A DNA stretch of 64,000 nucleotides, taken from the NCBI RefSeq assembly GCF_015070875.1, contig NZ_JADDIV010000003.1, positions 1-64,000 of the forward strand, read 5' to 3'. Shown one piece after another: positions 1 to 8,031 of the stretch. Every line of letters starts with the position of its first letter. Position 1 is the stretch's first letter. Both the position numbers and the translations under genes were made by a program. Origin of the DNA: Ramlibacter pallidus. GTDB taxonomy: Bacteria > Pseudomonadota > Gammaproteobacteria > Burkholderiales > Burkholderiaceae_C. Below the pieces are notes generated by a model. The model saw only the letters and a program-made list of their open reading frames with translations, ran no database searches and had not been told where the DNA came from.

Positions 1-16
1 CTTCTGTTTGAACGGA

Positions 17-40
17 GAGTTTGCCGCGCGCGGCAAACTC
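17..40. repeat. 24-bp perfect palindrome
   Basis: Two 12-base arms (GAGTTTGCCGCG and its exact complement) meet without a loop. It could fold as a hairpin at the end of the transcript of the gene to the left of the window, but no T-run follows, so a terminator role is not shown. Confidence 0.6.
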
Positions 41-168
41 GGAAGTGAGTTAGGCCGGATCGCCGCCGGGAGCAGCCTTCCAGCGCACCCTGCGCGCAGC
101 GCAGGGCGAGGCACCAGCGGGACTGCACCGCGCACCGCCTGCCGCGACGCACCCGGAATGCGGGCGCC

Positions 169-197
169 CTGGATTCCCGCCTTCGCGGGGATGACGG
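169..197. repeat. REP-like dispersed element
   Basis: The core reads GGATTCCCGCCTTCGCGG followed by GGATGACGG, with a CCCGC-CTTC-GCGGG hairpin. Elements of this form are recognised as scattered intergenic repeats in many proteobacterial genomes. Only one copy is seen in this window. Confidence 0.55.
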
Positions 198-227
198 AAA
201 CCGCGAGCCCCACTGATTTCCTTGCGT

Positions 228-241
228 CTGATCAATGTCAA
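228..241 (+). promoter_or_regulatory. FNR/ANR-like box upstream of ccoG
   Basis: CTGATCAATGTCAA matches the FNR consensus TTGAT-N4-ATCAA at 8 of 10 positions. Its centre is about 43 bp before the ccoG ATG, and a CATGAT hexamer at 264-269 could be the -10. That geometry fits a class II FNR promoter with almost no leader. It agrees with oxygen control of cbb3 genes and with the FNR gene at 27949-28698. Confidence 0.5.
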
Positions 242-277
242 GTGCCGCCCGCCTCCGGGGCCGCATGATTTCCGGAC

Positions 278-1696
278 ATGAAAGTCATCCCCATCACTCC
301 CGTCCCGGCCGGCGAGGAAGGCGCCGTCCAGGGCTTGTACGCGTCCGAGAAGAAGGTGTACCCGCGGTCGGTCACCGGCGTCTTCGCCCAGTGGCGCTGG
401 GCCTTCGTGTGGCTGACGCAGCTGGTGTTCTACGGGCTGCCCTGGCTGCAGTGGGGCGAGCGGCAGGCGGTGCTGTTCGACCTGGCGGCCCGCCGCTTCT
501 ACATCTTCGGCTACGTCCTCTATCCGCAGGACTTCATCTACCTCACGGGCCTGCTGGTGATCAGCGCCCTGTCGCTGTTCCTCTTCACCGCGGTGGCCGG
601 CCGGCTGTGGTGCGGCTTCGCCTGTCCGCAGACGGTGTACACGGAGATGTTCCTCTGGATCGAGCGCAAGGTGGAGGGCGACCGCCCGCAGCGCATGAAG
701 CTGGATGCGGCGCCGCTGTCCGCGCGCAAGCTGGGCAAGAAGTCGCTCAAGCATTTCCTGTGGATCACGCTGGCCCTGTGGACGGGGTTCACGTTCGTCG
801 GCTACTTCACCCCCGTCCACACGCTGTGGGCCGAGTCCTTCACGCTGTCGTTCGGCCCGTGGGAATGGTTCTGGGTGCTGTTCTACGGGTTCGCCACGTA
901 CGGCAACGCCGGCTTCATGCGCGAGCAGGTCTGCAAGTACATGTGCCCCTATGCGCGATTCCAGAGCGCGATGTTCGACAAGGACACCCTGATCGTCAGC
1001 TACGACACGGCGCGCGGCGACCCGCGCGGCACCCGCGGCCGGAAGGACGACCGGGCGGCCAAGGGGCTGGGCGACTGCATCGACTGCGGCTTGTGCGTGC
1101 AGGTCTGCCCCACCGGCATCGACATCCGCAACGGCCTGCAGTACGAATGCATCGGCTGCGCCGGCTGCGTGGACGTCTGCGACACGGTGATGGACAAGAT
1201 GCACTACCCGCGCGGGCTGATCCGTTTCACGACGCAGCAGGCGCTGGCCACCGGCGGCAAGCGGCAGGACATCGTGCGCCGCGTGCTGCGGCCCCGCGTG
1301 CTGGTCTACACGGCGATCCTGCTGGGCCTCACGGCCGCGATGATGGCGACGCTGGCCATGCGCACGCCGCTGAAGGTGGACGTGGTGCGCGACCGCGCCG
1401 CGCTGTCGCGGATCGTCGCCGGCGGCAGGCTGGAGAACGTGTACCGCCTGCAGGTGATGAACGCCACCGAGCAGCCTCAGCGCTACCGCCTCTCCGCCGC
1501 CGGCCTGGAAGGGCTGTCGCTGGCTTCCGAGCCCGAGTTCGAGGTCGGTCCCGCCGGGTCGCGCTGGGTGCCGGTGCGGCTGCAGATCCCGTATGGCTCG
1601 GCGCCCGCCGGCTCGCACGCCATCCATTTCGACATCGCCACCGTCGGCGGCGACGCGCACGTGCGCGAGAAGTCGGTCTTCCTCGTGCCCCGCTGA
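278..1696 (+). CDS. ccoG: cbb3 cytochrome oxidase accessory protein CcoG
   Basis: CcoG (FixG/RdxA family) is a membrane ferredoxin-like protein needed for cbb3 oxidase assembly and linked to copper handling. The 472-residue length fits the family. Several membrane segments occupy the N-terminal half. Two 4Fe-4S motifs follow: C267-xx-C270-xx-C273-xxx-C277 and C291-xx-C294-xx-C297-xxx-C301. The C-terminal periplasmic part ends with VREKSVFLVPR, typical of the family's Ig-like domain. The next two genes (FixH-like and a small membrane protein) lie close downstream on the same strand. The ccoNOQP genes are expected to the left of the window. The start follows a possible FNR-dependent promoter with a weak ribosome site. 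Confidence 0.95.
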   Translation: MKVIPITPVPAGEEGAVQGLYASEKKVYPRSVTGVFAQWRWAFVWLTQLVFYGLPWLQWGERQAVLFDLAARRFYIFGYVLYPQDFIYLTGLLVISALSLFLFTAVAGRLWCGFACPQTVYTEMFLWIERKVEGDRPQRMKLDAAPLSARKLGKKSLKHFLWITLALWTGFTFVGYFTPVHTLWAESFTLSFGPWEWFWVLFYGFATYGNAGFMREQVCKYMCPYARFQSAMFDKDTLIVSYDTARGDPRGTRGRKDDRAAKGLGDCIDCGLCVQVCPTGIDIRNGLQYECIGCAGCVDVCDTVMDKMHYPRGLIRFTTQQALATGGKRQDIVRRVLRPRVLVYTAILLGLTAAMMATLAMRTPLKVDVVRDRAALSRIVAGGRLENVYRLQVMNATEQPQRYRLSAAGLEGLSLASEPEFEVGPAGSRWVPVRLQIPYGSAPAGSHAIHFDIATVGGDAHVREKSVFLVPR

Positions 1697-1712
1697 ACCC
1701 GAAGGACAGAAC

Positions 1713-1979
1713 ATGAACCCCAACGCCCCCCCATCCGGCGCAACCCCCGCTCCCTGGTGGAAGCACGGCCTCGTCTGGATGGTCATCGCCGGTCCCGCCT
1801 TCGTGGTGGTGGCCGGCATCGCCACGCTCGTCATCGCCGTGCGGCAGCCGGATCCGGTCGTCACGCCCGACTACTACCGCCGCGGGATCGAAATCAACAA
1901 GGCACTGGCCGCGCGCGACAAGGCCGCCTTGCCCGCGATGCAGGGCCGCAACCACGCGGCCACGCCGACGGCTCCCTGA
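1713..1979 (+). CDS. FixH-like membrane protein
   Basis: This 88-residue protein has one membrane helix (about residues 18-42) followed by the conserved PDPVVTPDYYRRGIEINK stretch. That pattern is typical of the short FixH/CcoH-like proteins that follow ccoG. FixH-type proteins assist cbb3 oxidase assembly. The chosen ATG lies 16 bases after the ccoG stop, with AAGGACAG upstream as a ribosome site. It is shorter than canonical FixH (about 150 residues) because the periplasmic domain is missing, which is common in Burkholderiales. Confidence 0.75.
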   Translation: MNPNAPPSGATPAPWWKHGLVWMVIAGPAFVVVAGIATLVIAVRQPDPVVTPDYYRRGIEINKALAARDKAALPAMQGRNHAATPTAP

Positions 1980-2014
1980 GCCCCGGCAATGACAACCACG
2001 GAGGAGACGAGACG

Positions 2015-2311
2015 ATGGCCAACCGCCTGATGTGGATCGTGTGGCCCGCCTTCCTGGCGGCCTGCGCGCTGGAACTGCTGGTGTTCGCCGTCGTCGACCC
2101 ACTGGAGCTGCAATGGTCCGGCCACGCGCTCGGCTGGACGCGGCAGGCCGTGTATGCCTTTGGCTTCTTTACATTCTGGCTGGTCACGCTGGCGGCCTGC
2201 GGGCTCACCACGCTGCTGCGCATGTCGCCGGCGGAAGTGAACCGCTGCCCCTTCGATCCCGCACAGCGTCCGTCCGGCTGCCCGGGCAACGAAAGCGCCC
2301 CGCTTTCGTGA
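2015..2311 (+). CDS. Small two-helix membrane protein, cbb3-linked
   Basis: A 98-residue protein with two predicted membrane helices (about residues 3-27 and 43-68) and a polar tail with two cysteines (residues C78 and C88). GGAGGAGAC-type ribosome site (around 2000-2010) precedes the ATG. It lies 35 bases after the FixH-like gene and so is probably co-transcribed with ccoG. I do not recognise a named family. In related bacteria an uncharacterised protein of this size commonly follows the FixH-like gene. Its function is unknown. Confidence 0.7.
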   Translation: MANRLMWIVWPAFLAACALELLVFAVVDPLELQWSGHALGWTRQAVYAFGFFTFWLVTLAACGLTTLLRMSPAEVNRCPFDPAQRPSGCPGNESAPLS

Positions 2312-2360
2312 GGCGGGGGCAGCGCGCCGTGCAACGCGGCGCGCTTTACACGGCTCTGCG

Positions 2361-2376
2361 GTAGGCAGCGTCCTAC
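2361..2376. promoter_or_regulatory. GTAGG-N6-CCTAC dyad (polysaccharide operon)
   Basis: GTAGG and CCTAC are separated by CAGCGT. The same architecture recurs at 13339-13354 and 19064-19080. It resembles the GacA/UvrY response-regulator site TGTAAG-N6-CTTACA. The binding protein is unknown; the NarL-family regulator at 23595-24236 is one candidate. Confidence 0.45.
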
Positions 2377-2568
2377 TCGCGAATGCGGGCGATACCGTCG
2401 AACCCGCTGAACTTACAAACCCAACATCCCGTTCGAGTTTGAAACATACACGCTGAAACAAGCGCAGGCGAAAAGGGGCTGCACCTGCCCCGAAACGCAC
2501 CAAATCGCCATGGACCCCATAGGCGAATCGCGCAGCAGCCGTGGATGTAAACAAGCGTGCAAGCCGAC

Positions 2569-2584
2569 CGTAACCGCGGTTACG
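2569..2584. promoter_or_regulatory. 16-bp perfect palindrome before wecB
   Basis: CGTAACCG followed directly by CGGTTACG, 57 bases before the wecB start. A perfect dyad at this place is a plausible operator or mRNA hairpin. No known site class was recognised. Confidence 0.4.
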
Positions 2585-2640
2585 TCCGGCGCGAAGCAGT
2601 AACAGCCGGGCAGGGCCCGGATCGAACAGGGAGGCACGTC

Positions 2641-3765
2641 GTGGACAAGCGCATCGTCGGGATCGTGTGCGGCACCCGGCCGGAGATCATCAAGCTCGCA
2701 CCGGTCTATCACGCGCTGCGTGGGCAGGAGGAGCTCTGCGTGATCTGGGTGCACACGGGGCAGCACGGGGACATGGCGGCGGACATGCTGCGCTCCTTCG
2801 GCATCACGCCGGACGAGCAGCTGTGCCGCAAGGGCACGTCGCTCGAGGAATTCAGCGTGGAGTGCCGTTCGCAGCTCGACGCGCTGATGGCGCGCCAGCG
2901 CTGGGACTTCTGCATCGTGCAGGGCGACACCGAGAGCGCCTTCCTCGGCGCGCTCACCGCCTTCTACCGCCGCATCCCCGTGGGCCACGTCGAGGCGGGC
3001 CTGCGCACCTACAACCTGGAACGCCCCTTCCCCGAGGAAGGCCTGCGCCAGATGATCAGCCGCATCACCAACATGCACTGGGCGCCGACCGAGCGCGCCC
3101 GCGCCGCGCTGCTGCGCGAAGGCATCGAGCCCGAGAAGATCGTGCTGACCGGCAACACCGTCGTCGATGCGCAGCAGTGGATCTGCGACAAGCACGGCAT
3201 CCGCCGCGAAGGCCCCGCCTCGCAAGGCCACATCCTGGTGACGGCGCACCGCCGCGAGAACTGGGGCGAGGAGATGGCGCAGACCTTCCACGCCGTGGCG
3301 GACATCGCCCGCGCCTTCCCGCAGCGCCGCGTGCTGTTCCCGGTGCACCTGAACCCGGTGGTGCAGCGTCCGGCGCACGAGATCCTGGACGGCCTGGACA
3401 ACGTGAAGCTGGTGGCGCCCCTCGACTACCTCGGCATGCAGCAGGCGCTCGTGAACGCGGTGCTGCTGCTCACGGACTCCGGCGGCCTGCAGGAAGAGGC
3501 GCCGACCTTCGGCGTCCCGACGCTCGTGCTGCGGCATGAAACCGAGCGCCCCGAAGCAGTCGAAGCCGGCTGCGCGCGACTCGTGGGACCGAAGCGCGAT
3601 GCGATCGTCCGCGAAGCCACCCGCCTGCTGCAGGACGAGGCGGCCGCCGATGCGATGCGCAAGGTGTCCAACCCGTTCGGCGACGGGCAGGCCGCCCGTC
3701 GCATCGCCGACGAAGTGATGACGCGCCTGGTGGTGCGGGCCGACGCGGCCGCGATCGCCGCCTGA
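2641..3765 (+). CDS. wecB: UDP-N-acetylglucosamine 2-epimerase (non-hydrolysing)
   Basis: WecB interconverts UDP-GlcNAc and UDP-ManNAc in the cytoplasm, supplying ManNAc for polysaccharides. The 374 residues match the family length. Family motifs visible are CGTRPEIIKLAPV near the N-terminus, GDTESAFLGALTAFY, VGHVEAGLRTYN with the catalytic Glu, and DSGGLQEEAPTFGVPTLVLR near the C-terminus. The GTG start is chosen because GGGAGG lies eight bases upstream and the reading from there matches the family's N-terminus. Upstream in-frame codons add a non-conserved extension. It is the first gene of a seven-gene operon; the next gene starts 17 bases later. Its position next to an NfrB-like glycosyltransferase suggests it makes the donor sugar for that synthase. 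Confidence 0.93.
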   Translation: MDKRIVGIVCGTRPEIIKLAPVYHALRGQEELCVIWVHTGQHGDMAADMLRSFGITPDEQLCRKGTSLEEFSVECRSQLDALMARQRWDFCIVQGDTESAFLGALTAFYRRIPVGHVEAGLRTYNLERPFPEEGLRQMISRITNMHWAPTERARAALLREGIEPEKIVLTGNTVVDAQQWICDKHGIRREGPASQGHILVTAHRRENWGEEMAQTFHAVADIARAFPQRRVLFPVHLNPVVQRPAHEILDGLDNVKLVAPLDYLGMQQALVNAVLLLTDSGGLQEEAPTFGVPTLVLRHETERPEAVEAGCARLVGPKRDAIVREATRLLQDEAAADAMRKVSNPFGDGQAARRIADEVMTRLVVRADAAAIAA

Positions 3766-3782
3766 AAGCGCAGGAGAACCCG

Positions 3783-4181
3783 ATGACCCTTCACCTGTTC
3801 CGCTGCTCGCTGCTGGGTGCGGCGTGCCTGGCCGGCCTCGCCCATGCGCAGGTCACGCCGCCCCCGCTGCCGCCCGGCTCGCACATGGTCCGGCCCGAGC
3901 CGGGCCTCAACGAGGAGGAGCGCAAGCGGCACGTCCGCGCGCACCACCACAAGTTCCACCACAAGAAGGACGTGACGCGCGACGACAGCGTCCACGGCCA
4001 CGAGAGCCTCGTGCCGACCAGCGGCCCCGCCGGGGCTGCCGCCGGAGGGCAGGGCGGGGGCGCCGCCGCCGCACCCGGCCGCGCGGGCGCCGCGGGGCAG
4101 GGCGGTGCGGGCACCGGACCGCAGCGAGAGAAGACCGACCGGGGCGCCAGCTCCTATTTCCACGGCAACGACAAGAAGTGA
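3783..4181 (+). CDS. Small secreted His-rich, Gly/Ala-rich protein
   Basis: A 132-residue protein with a clear signal peptide ending in LAHA (about residue 22), a proline-rich mature start and a histidine/lysine cluster HVRAHHHKFHHKKD (about residues 50-63). A Gly/Ala-rich low-complexity stretch (about 80-110) follows, then a polar tail. No family is recognised. It lies between wecB and the deacetylase-like gene with gaps of 17 and 15 bases, so it belongs to the operon. The histidine cluster could bind a metal or a negatively charged polymer, but this is only inferred from composition. GCAGGAG before the ATG serves as ribosome site. Confidence 0.75.
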   Translation: MTLHLFRCSLLGAACLAGLAHAQVTPPPLPPGSHMVRPEPGLNEEERKRHVRAHHHKFHHKKDVTRDDSVHGHESLVPTSGPAGAAAGGQGGGAAAAPGRAGAAGQGGAGTGPQREKTDRGASSYFHGNDKK

Positions 4182-4196
4182 AGTGAGAACCCAGCC

Positions 4197-5888
4197 ATGA
4201 AACTCCTCCAGCGATTCCTGCTTCCGGCGCTTGCCGTCGCCGCCTTCGCGGGCACGCAGCTGCCCGCACAGGCCCAGACGCCCACGCGGACCGCCACCAC
4301 GGCGAGCACGACGACCACCCCCACGACGACGCCGCCCAAGGCCCTGGTGCTGTACGACACCGCGCCCGGCACCGAGTGGGACAAGATGGGCCTCGCGTAC
4401 TCCATCATGCTGCGCAACCTGCTGGGGCATTTCGACGCGCAGGTCGACCTGCTCCCGGTGCAGCAGTACACCGCCGGCAAGCTGAACAACTATACGGCCA
4501 CCTTCTACCTTGGCGCCCTGTACGACACGCCGATCCCGGCCGCCTTCCTCGCCGACGCGAACACCACCACCAAGACGGTGGTCTGGTTCAAGTACAACCT
4601 GTGGCAGCTCGCCTGGAACCAGGCCTACAACTTCACCGCCGCCAAGGGCATCCAGCTCAATGGCCTGCGCGGCCTGAACGCGGCGCCCACGTCCACGAAC
4701 CCCGAGCCCGGCTTCTTCAACACGGTGAAGTACAAGGGACTGGACTTCGTCAAGTACTACACCTACGACAGCGTCCGCAACGTCGTCAGCGCGGACCCGG
4801 ACATGCTCGAGGTCGCGATCACCGACCCGGTCAAGGCGCAGGTCGTCGTCCCGGTGGCCAACCCGAAGGCGAACCAGACGGCGCCCTACGTCACGCGCTC
4901 GGGCAACTTCTGGTACGTGGCCGACCTGCCTTTCAGCTTCATCGGGCCGCGCGACCGCTACCTGGTCTTCAGCGACCTGCTGCACGACATCCTCGGCGTG
5001 CAGCACGCCGAAAGCCACAAGGCGCTGATCCGCCTGGAGGACGTCGGCGCGCTGGTGTCGGTGGACGCGATGAAGAAGCTCAGCGACTACATGAAGTCGC
5101 GCAACGTGCCCTTCTCGGTGGCGGTGATCCCGCGCTACGTCGACGGCCTCGGCGCGTACAACGGCGGCGTGCGGCAGGAGATCCACCTGTCGCAGGCGAC
5201 CAACCTGCGCTCCTCTCTCGAATATGCCCGTGCCCGCGGCGCCGAGATGGTGATGCACGGCTTCACCCACCAGTACGGCACGATGAAGAACCCGCACACC
5301 GGCGTGAGCGGCGACGACTACGAGTTCTGGAACATCGTGGCCAACCAGCCCTTCCCGGAGGACTCGCCCTCCTGGGTGCTCGGCCGCCTGAACCAGGGCC
5401 TGACCGACATGAAGGCGCACGGCCTGAACCCCATCGCCTGGGAAGCGCCGCACTACCACACGTCCGCCATCGCGGCGAGGACGGCGCCGCAGCTGTTCAG
5501 CACCACCTACCAGCGCGTCGTGTACTACACCGCGGACAAGCCGGTGTTCTTCGGCACCAACAAGGACTTCAGCGTCGGCCAGTTCTACCCGTACGTGATC
5601 GGCAAGGACTACTACGGCCAGTACGTGCTGCCGGAGAACCTGGGCAACATCGAGTACGACATCAGCGAGATCGACCCGACCTCCAACTACAACTACACGG
5701 CGGACGACCTGCTGCTGAACGCGAAGTACGCCAAGACGGTGCGGGATGGCTTCGCCTCCTTCTTCTTCCACCCCTTCTGGCTCGAACCCAACCTCGGAAC
5801 GCCCGGCTTCGAGGACTTCAAGAAAACGATCGAGGGGATCAGCGCGCTGGGCTTCACCTGGGTCGCTCCCGGCACGCTGCGCCGCTGA
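4197..5888 (+). CDS. DUF2334 polysaccharide deacetylase-like protein
   Basis: A secreted 563-residue protein. The signal peptide ends near QAQA (residue about 27), and a Thr-rich linker follows. The next part (about 45-270) starts KALVLYDTAPGTEWDKMG and is typical of the N-terminal half of DUF2334 proteins. The catalytic-like domain starts with ALIRLEDVGALVSVDAM, in which the Asp could bind metal. MHGFTHQYGT carries the spaced histidines of the NodB-like fold, and EAPHYHTS is near the C-terminal part. Such proteins belong to the carbohydrate esterase 4-like superfamily and often accompany exopolysaccharide synthases. In this operon the likely job is periplasmic removal of N-acetyl groups from a ManNAc- or GlcNAc-type polymer. 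Substrate and activity are inferred. Confidence 0.85.
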   Translation: MKLLQRFLLPALAVAAFAGTQLPAQAQTPTRTATTASTTTTPTTTPPKALVLYDTAPGTEWDKMGLAYSIMLRNLLGHFDAQVDLLPVQQYTAGKLNNYTATFYLGALYDTPIPAAFLADANTTTKTVVWFKYNLWQLAWNQAYNFTAAKGIQLNGLRGLNAAPTSTNPEPGFFNTVKYKGLDFVKYYTYDSVRNVVSADPDMLEVAITDPVKAQVVVPVANPKANQTAPYVTRSGNFWYVADLPFSFIGPRDRYLVFSDLLHDILGVQHAESHKALIRLEDVGALVSVDAMKKLSDYMKSRNVPFSVAVIPRYVDGLGAYNGGVRQEIHLSQATNLRSSLEYARARGAEMVMHGFTHQYGTMKNPHTGVSGDDYEFWNIVANQPFPEDSPSWVLGRLNQGLTDMKAHGLNPIAWEAPHYHTSAIAARTAPQLFSTTYQRVVYYTADKPVFFGTNKDFSVGQFYPYVIGKDYYGQYVLPENLGNIEYDISEIDPTSNYNYTADDLLLNAKYAKTVRDGFASFFFHPFWLEPNLGTPGFEDFKKTIEGISALGFTWVAPGTLRR

Positions 5889-5922
5889 AGCCGCCCCGAC
5901 ATCCACATAACGAGGTACCAAC

Positions 5923-7992
5923 ATGAAACTTGCCCGTGTCCTGCCCGCCGCCGCGCTGGCGGCCCTGAGCCTGGTCCCGCTGTGGGGAACGGCGCAACAG
6001 GCGTCCCAGCCGCCGCTGCGCCCCGCCCAGCAGATGACCCCGCCCGCCGTGCCGCCGCAGACCTCGGTCTTCCGGCCCGTGGACCCCAACGCACCCGGCG
6101 CGCCGGCCGCGGCCGCCGAGGCCAACGCCGGCGTCTGGGTCCCGCGCACCATCACGTTCGCGGAACTGGGGTTCACCGAGCCGGTGGTGCTCGGCTACCC
6201 GGACACGATCAAGGAGATCTACCTGCCGGTGCCCCCGGGCGTGAACCTCTCCGGCGGTTCGCTGCAGCTCGATGCGAGCTACGTGCGCGCCGACGGCGGC
6301 CGCACGACGCTGGTGTACGCGATCGACGGCGCCCCGGTGCAGGCCATGGGCATGACCGCCGACCGCGGCGACGCCAGCGTCACCGTTCCCGTCGACGGCA
6401 AGCCGCGCCCGAGCGGCTTCGTCCGCCTGAACATCGACTGGCGCACCGCCGTCGCCCGCGAGAACACCTGCGCCGACGCCCGCACGCCCGGCAACATCCT
6501 GCGGATCGAGCCCACCAGCAAGTTCGTGTTCCGCTACGACGGTTCCGCCATCCAGGACCTGACCACGGCCTGGGGCGCGCTGCCGCCGATGCCGAACGTG
6601 CAGATCGCGTCCAGCAACCTGCAGTCGCAGGTGTACGACACTGCGTGGCGCGTGGGCGTGGCGCTGGAGCGCGCCGGCAAGCGGCCCCGCTTCCGCACCG
6701 CCGACGGCAGCGGCGCCCCGGCGGCCGCTCAGCCCGGCATGGCAGCCCCCGTGGCCGGCGGCTCCACCGAGCCCGACATCGTGATCGGCGGCCAGGCGGG
6801 CCCGAAGGAGATCCGCATCGCCAGCATGAACGGCCGCCCGGTGATCATGGTCGGCGCGGAGGCGGGGGCACAGGCCGCCGGCCTCTTCAGCCAGATCTGG
6901 TCGCAGGTCGCCGCAGGCTCCGCGCTGACCGTGAGCGCGATCGATGCGCCCAAGAGCGACTCCAACGCGGTGTCGCTGCAATACCTGGGCGCCAAGCCCG
7001 CCAGCTTCGACGTGCTGGCGCACGCGGACTGGAACGCCAGCTTCGACATCGGCGCCGTCGCCGCCGACGGCAAGGGTCCCGGCACGCTGGTGATCGACGT
7101 CGCCGCCTCGCCGAGCGCCGCCCGCACGCCCCCGGTCGTCTCGGTCTTCATGAACGACGTGCTGCTGGGCGCCAAGGAGATGGAAGCCAACGGCAAGCGC
7201 GAGCGCATCGTCGCGCCGGTGCCGCGGTATGCGCTGCAGACTCGCAACGTGATCCGCGTGTCCTTCGTGCGCCAGCTGGCCTCCGACCGCTGCCGCGAGA
7301 CGCCCGAGGCGTACCCCGTGAGCGTGCTGGCCTCCAGCCACATGCTGCTGGACAAGATCGAGCCGCGCGGCGACTTCACCGGCCTGATGTCCAAGTTCGC
7401 CAACGGCGGGACGCTGCTGGTCCCGCAGTCGCACCTGGCCGACGCCGCCAACACGCTGCCGCGCGTGGTGCGCCTGGCCGCCAGCACCGGCCTGTCGCCG
7501 GTCAAGGCGAAGTTCCAGCCGACCTCCGGCAACACCGCCAAGGTGGAGGGCCCGTACCTCGCGATCGACGTCATGCCCGAGGGCGTGGCCGAGGGCGTGA
7601 AGCCGGAGCAGGACCGCCTGTTCCTGGCCGGCACCAAGGACCGCCCGCTGCTGGACGTCCGCGGCCTCAACCGGGTCGGCATCATCGAGGTGCACGGCAC
7701 CGGCGACAACGTGGGCGCCGTCTACCGCACGCTCGGCAACACGCCGCCGTCCATGGAGAAGCCGATCCAGCTGTCCGGCGGCAACCTGGCCATCATGGGC
7801 AACAACGGCCTGCGCACGGAGGTCAACACGCACGACCCGTCGGGGCAGGGCGCGATGCGCGAGGCGCAGCCCGGCCTGTTCGAGCGCGGCTACTGGTGGC
7901 TGCTGCCGCTGGTGATCCTGGCGCTATTCATCGGCCTGCTGGTCTTCGCCTCCCGCATGCGCCGCCGCAAGGCCATGGCCGGGGACCGTTGA
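5923..7992 (+). CDS. BcsB-like periplasmic polysaccharide synthase partner
   Basis: A 689-residue protein with an N-terminal signal peptide (ending near GTAQQ), a long periplasmic region and one C-terminal membrane helix (WWLLPLVILALFIGLLVFA) followed by a basic tail. This matches the topology of BcsB, the membrane-anchored periplasmic subunit that guides cellulose out of BcsA. The early sequence RTITFAELGFTEPVVLGYP and the later repeated sugar-binding-like and flavodoxin-like parts are also BcsB-like. The family domain binds carbohydrate; the c-di-GMP site of cellulose synthase is in BcsA, so direct nucleotide binding is not expected. No bcsA is present. The NfrB-like synthase 39 bases downstream is the probable partner. 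Confidence 0.85.
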   Translation: MKLARVLPAAALAALSLVPLWGTAQQASQPPLRPAQQMTPPAVPPQTSVFRPVDPNAPGAPAAAAEANAGVWVPRTITFAELGFTEPVVLGYPDTIKEIYLPVPPGVNLSGGSLQLDASYVRADGGRTTLVYAIDGAPVQAMGMTADRGDASVTVPVDGKPRPSGFVRLNIDWRTAVARENTCADARTPGNILRIEPTSKFVFRYDGSAIQDLTTAWGALPPMPNVQIASSNLQSQVYDTAWRVGVALERAGKRPRFRTADGSGAPAAAQPGMAAPVAGGSTEPDIVIGGQAGPKEIRIASMNGRPVIMVGAEAGAQAAGLFSQIWSQVAAGSALTVSAIDAPKSDSNAVSLQYLGAKPASFDVLAHADWNASFDIGAVAADGKGPGTLVIDVAASPSAARTPPVVSVFMNDVLLGAKEMEANGKRERIVAPVPRYALQTRNVIRVSFVRQLASDRCRETPEAYPVSVLASSHMLLDKIEPRGDFTGLMSKFANGGTLLVPQSHLADAANTLPRVVRLAASTGLSPVKAKFQPTSGNTAKVEGPYLAIDVMPEGVAEGVKPEQDRLFLAGTKDRPLLDVRGLNRVGIIEVHGTGDNVGAVYRTLGNTPPSMEKPIQLSGGNLAIMGNNGLRTEVNTHDPSGQGAMREAQPGLFERGYWWLLPLVILALFIGLLVFASRMRRRKAMAGDR

Positions 7993-8031
7993 GTTGACGT
8001 GTTGCAGCAGTAGGCAACGAGGAGAGAAGCC

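Larger units (their letters stand above)
2312..2640. other. 329-bp gene-free region before the polysaccharide operon
   Basis: No credible gene is visible. The stretch holds a GTAGG-N6-CCTAC dyad (2361-2376) and a 16-bp perfect palindrome (2569-2584). The length and the two dyads suggest it is the control region of the wecB-to-lipoprotein operon. No convincing sigma-70 promoter could be fixed by eye. Confidence 0.6.

Noticed and set aside
50-1864. A 604-residue minus-strand open frame over ccoG
   Set aside because: Shadow of ccoG in high-GC DNA; ccoG is certain from its Fe-S motifs.
3426-6176. A 916-residue minus-strand open frame
   Set aside because: It spans three well-supported plus-strand genes and shows low-complexity Val/Gly/Arg-rich sequence.
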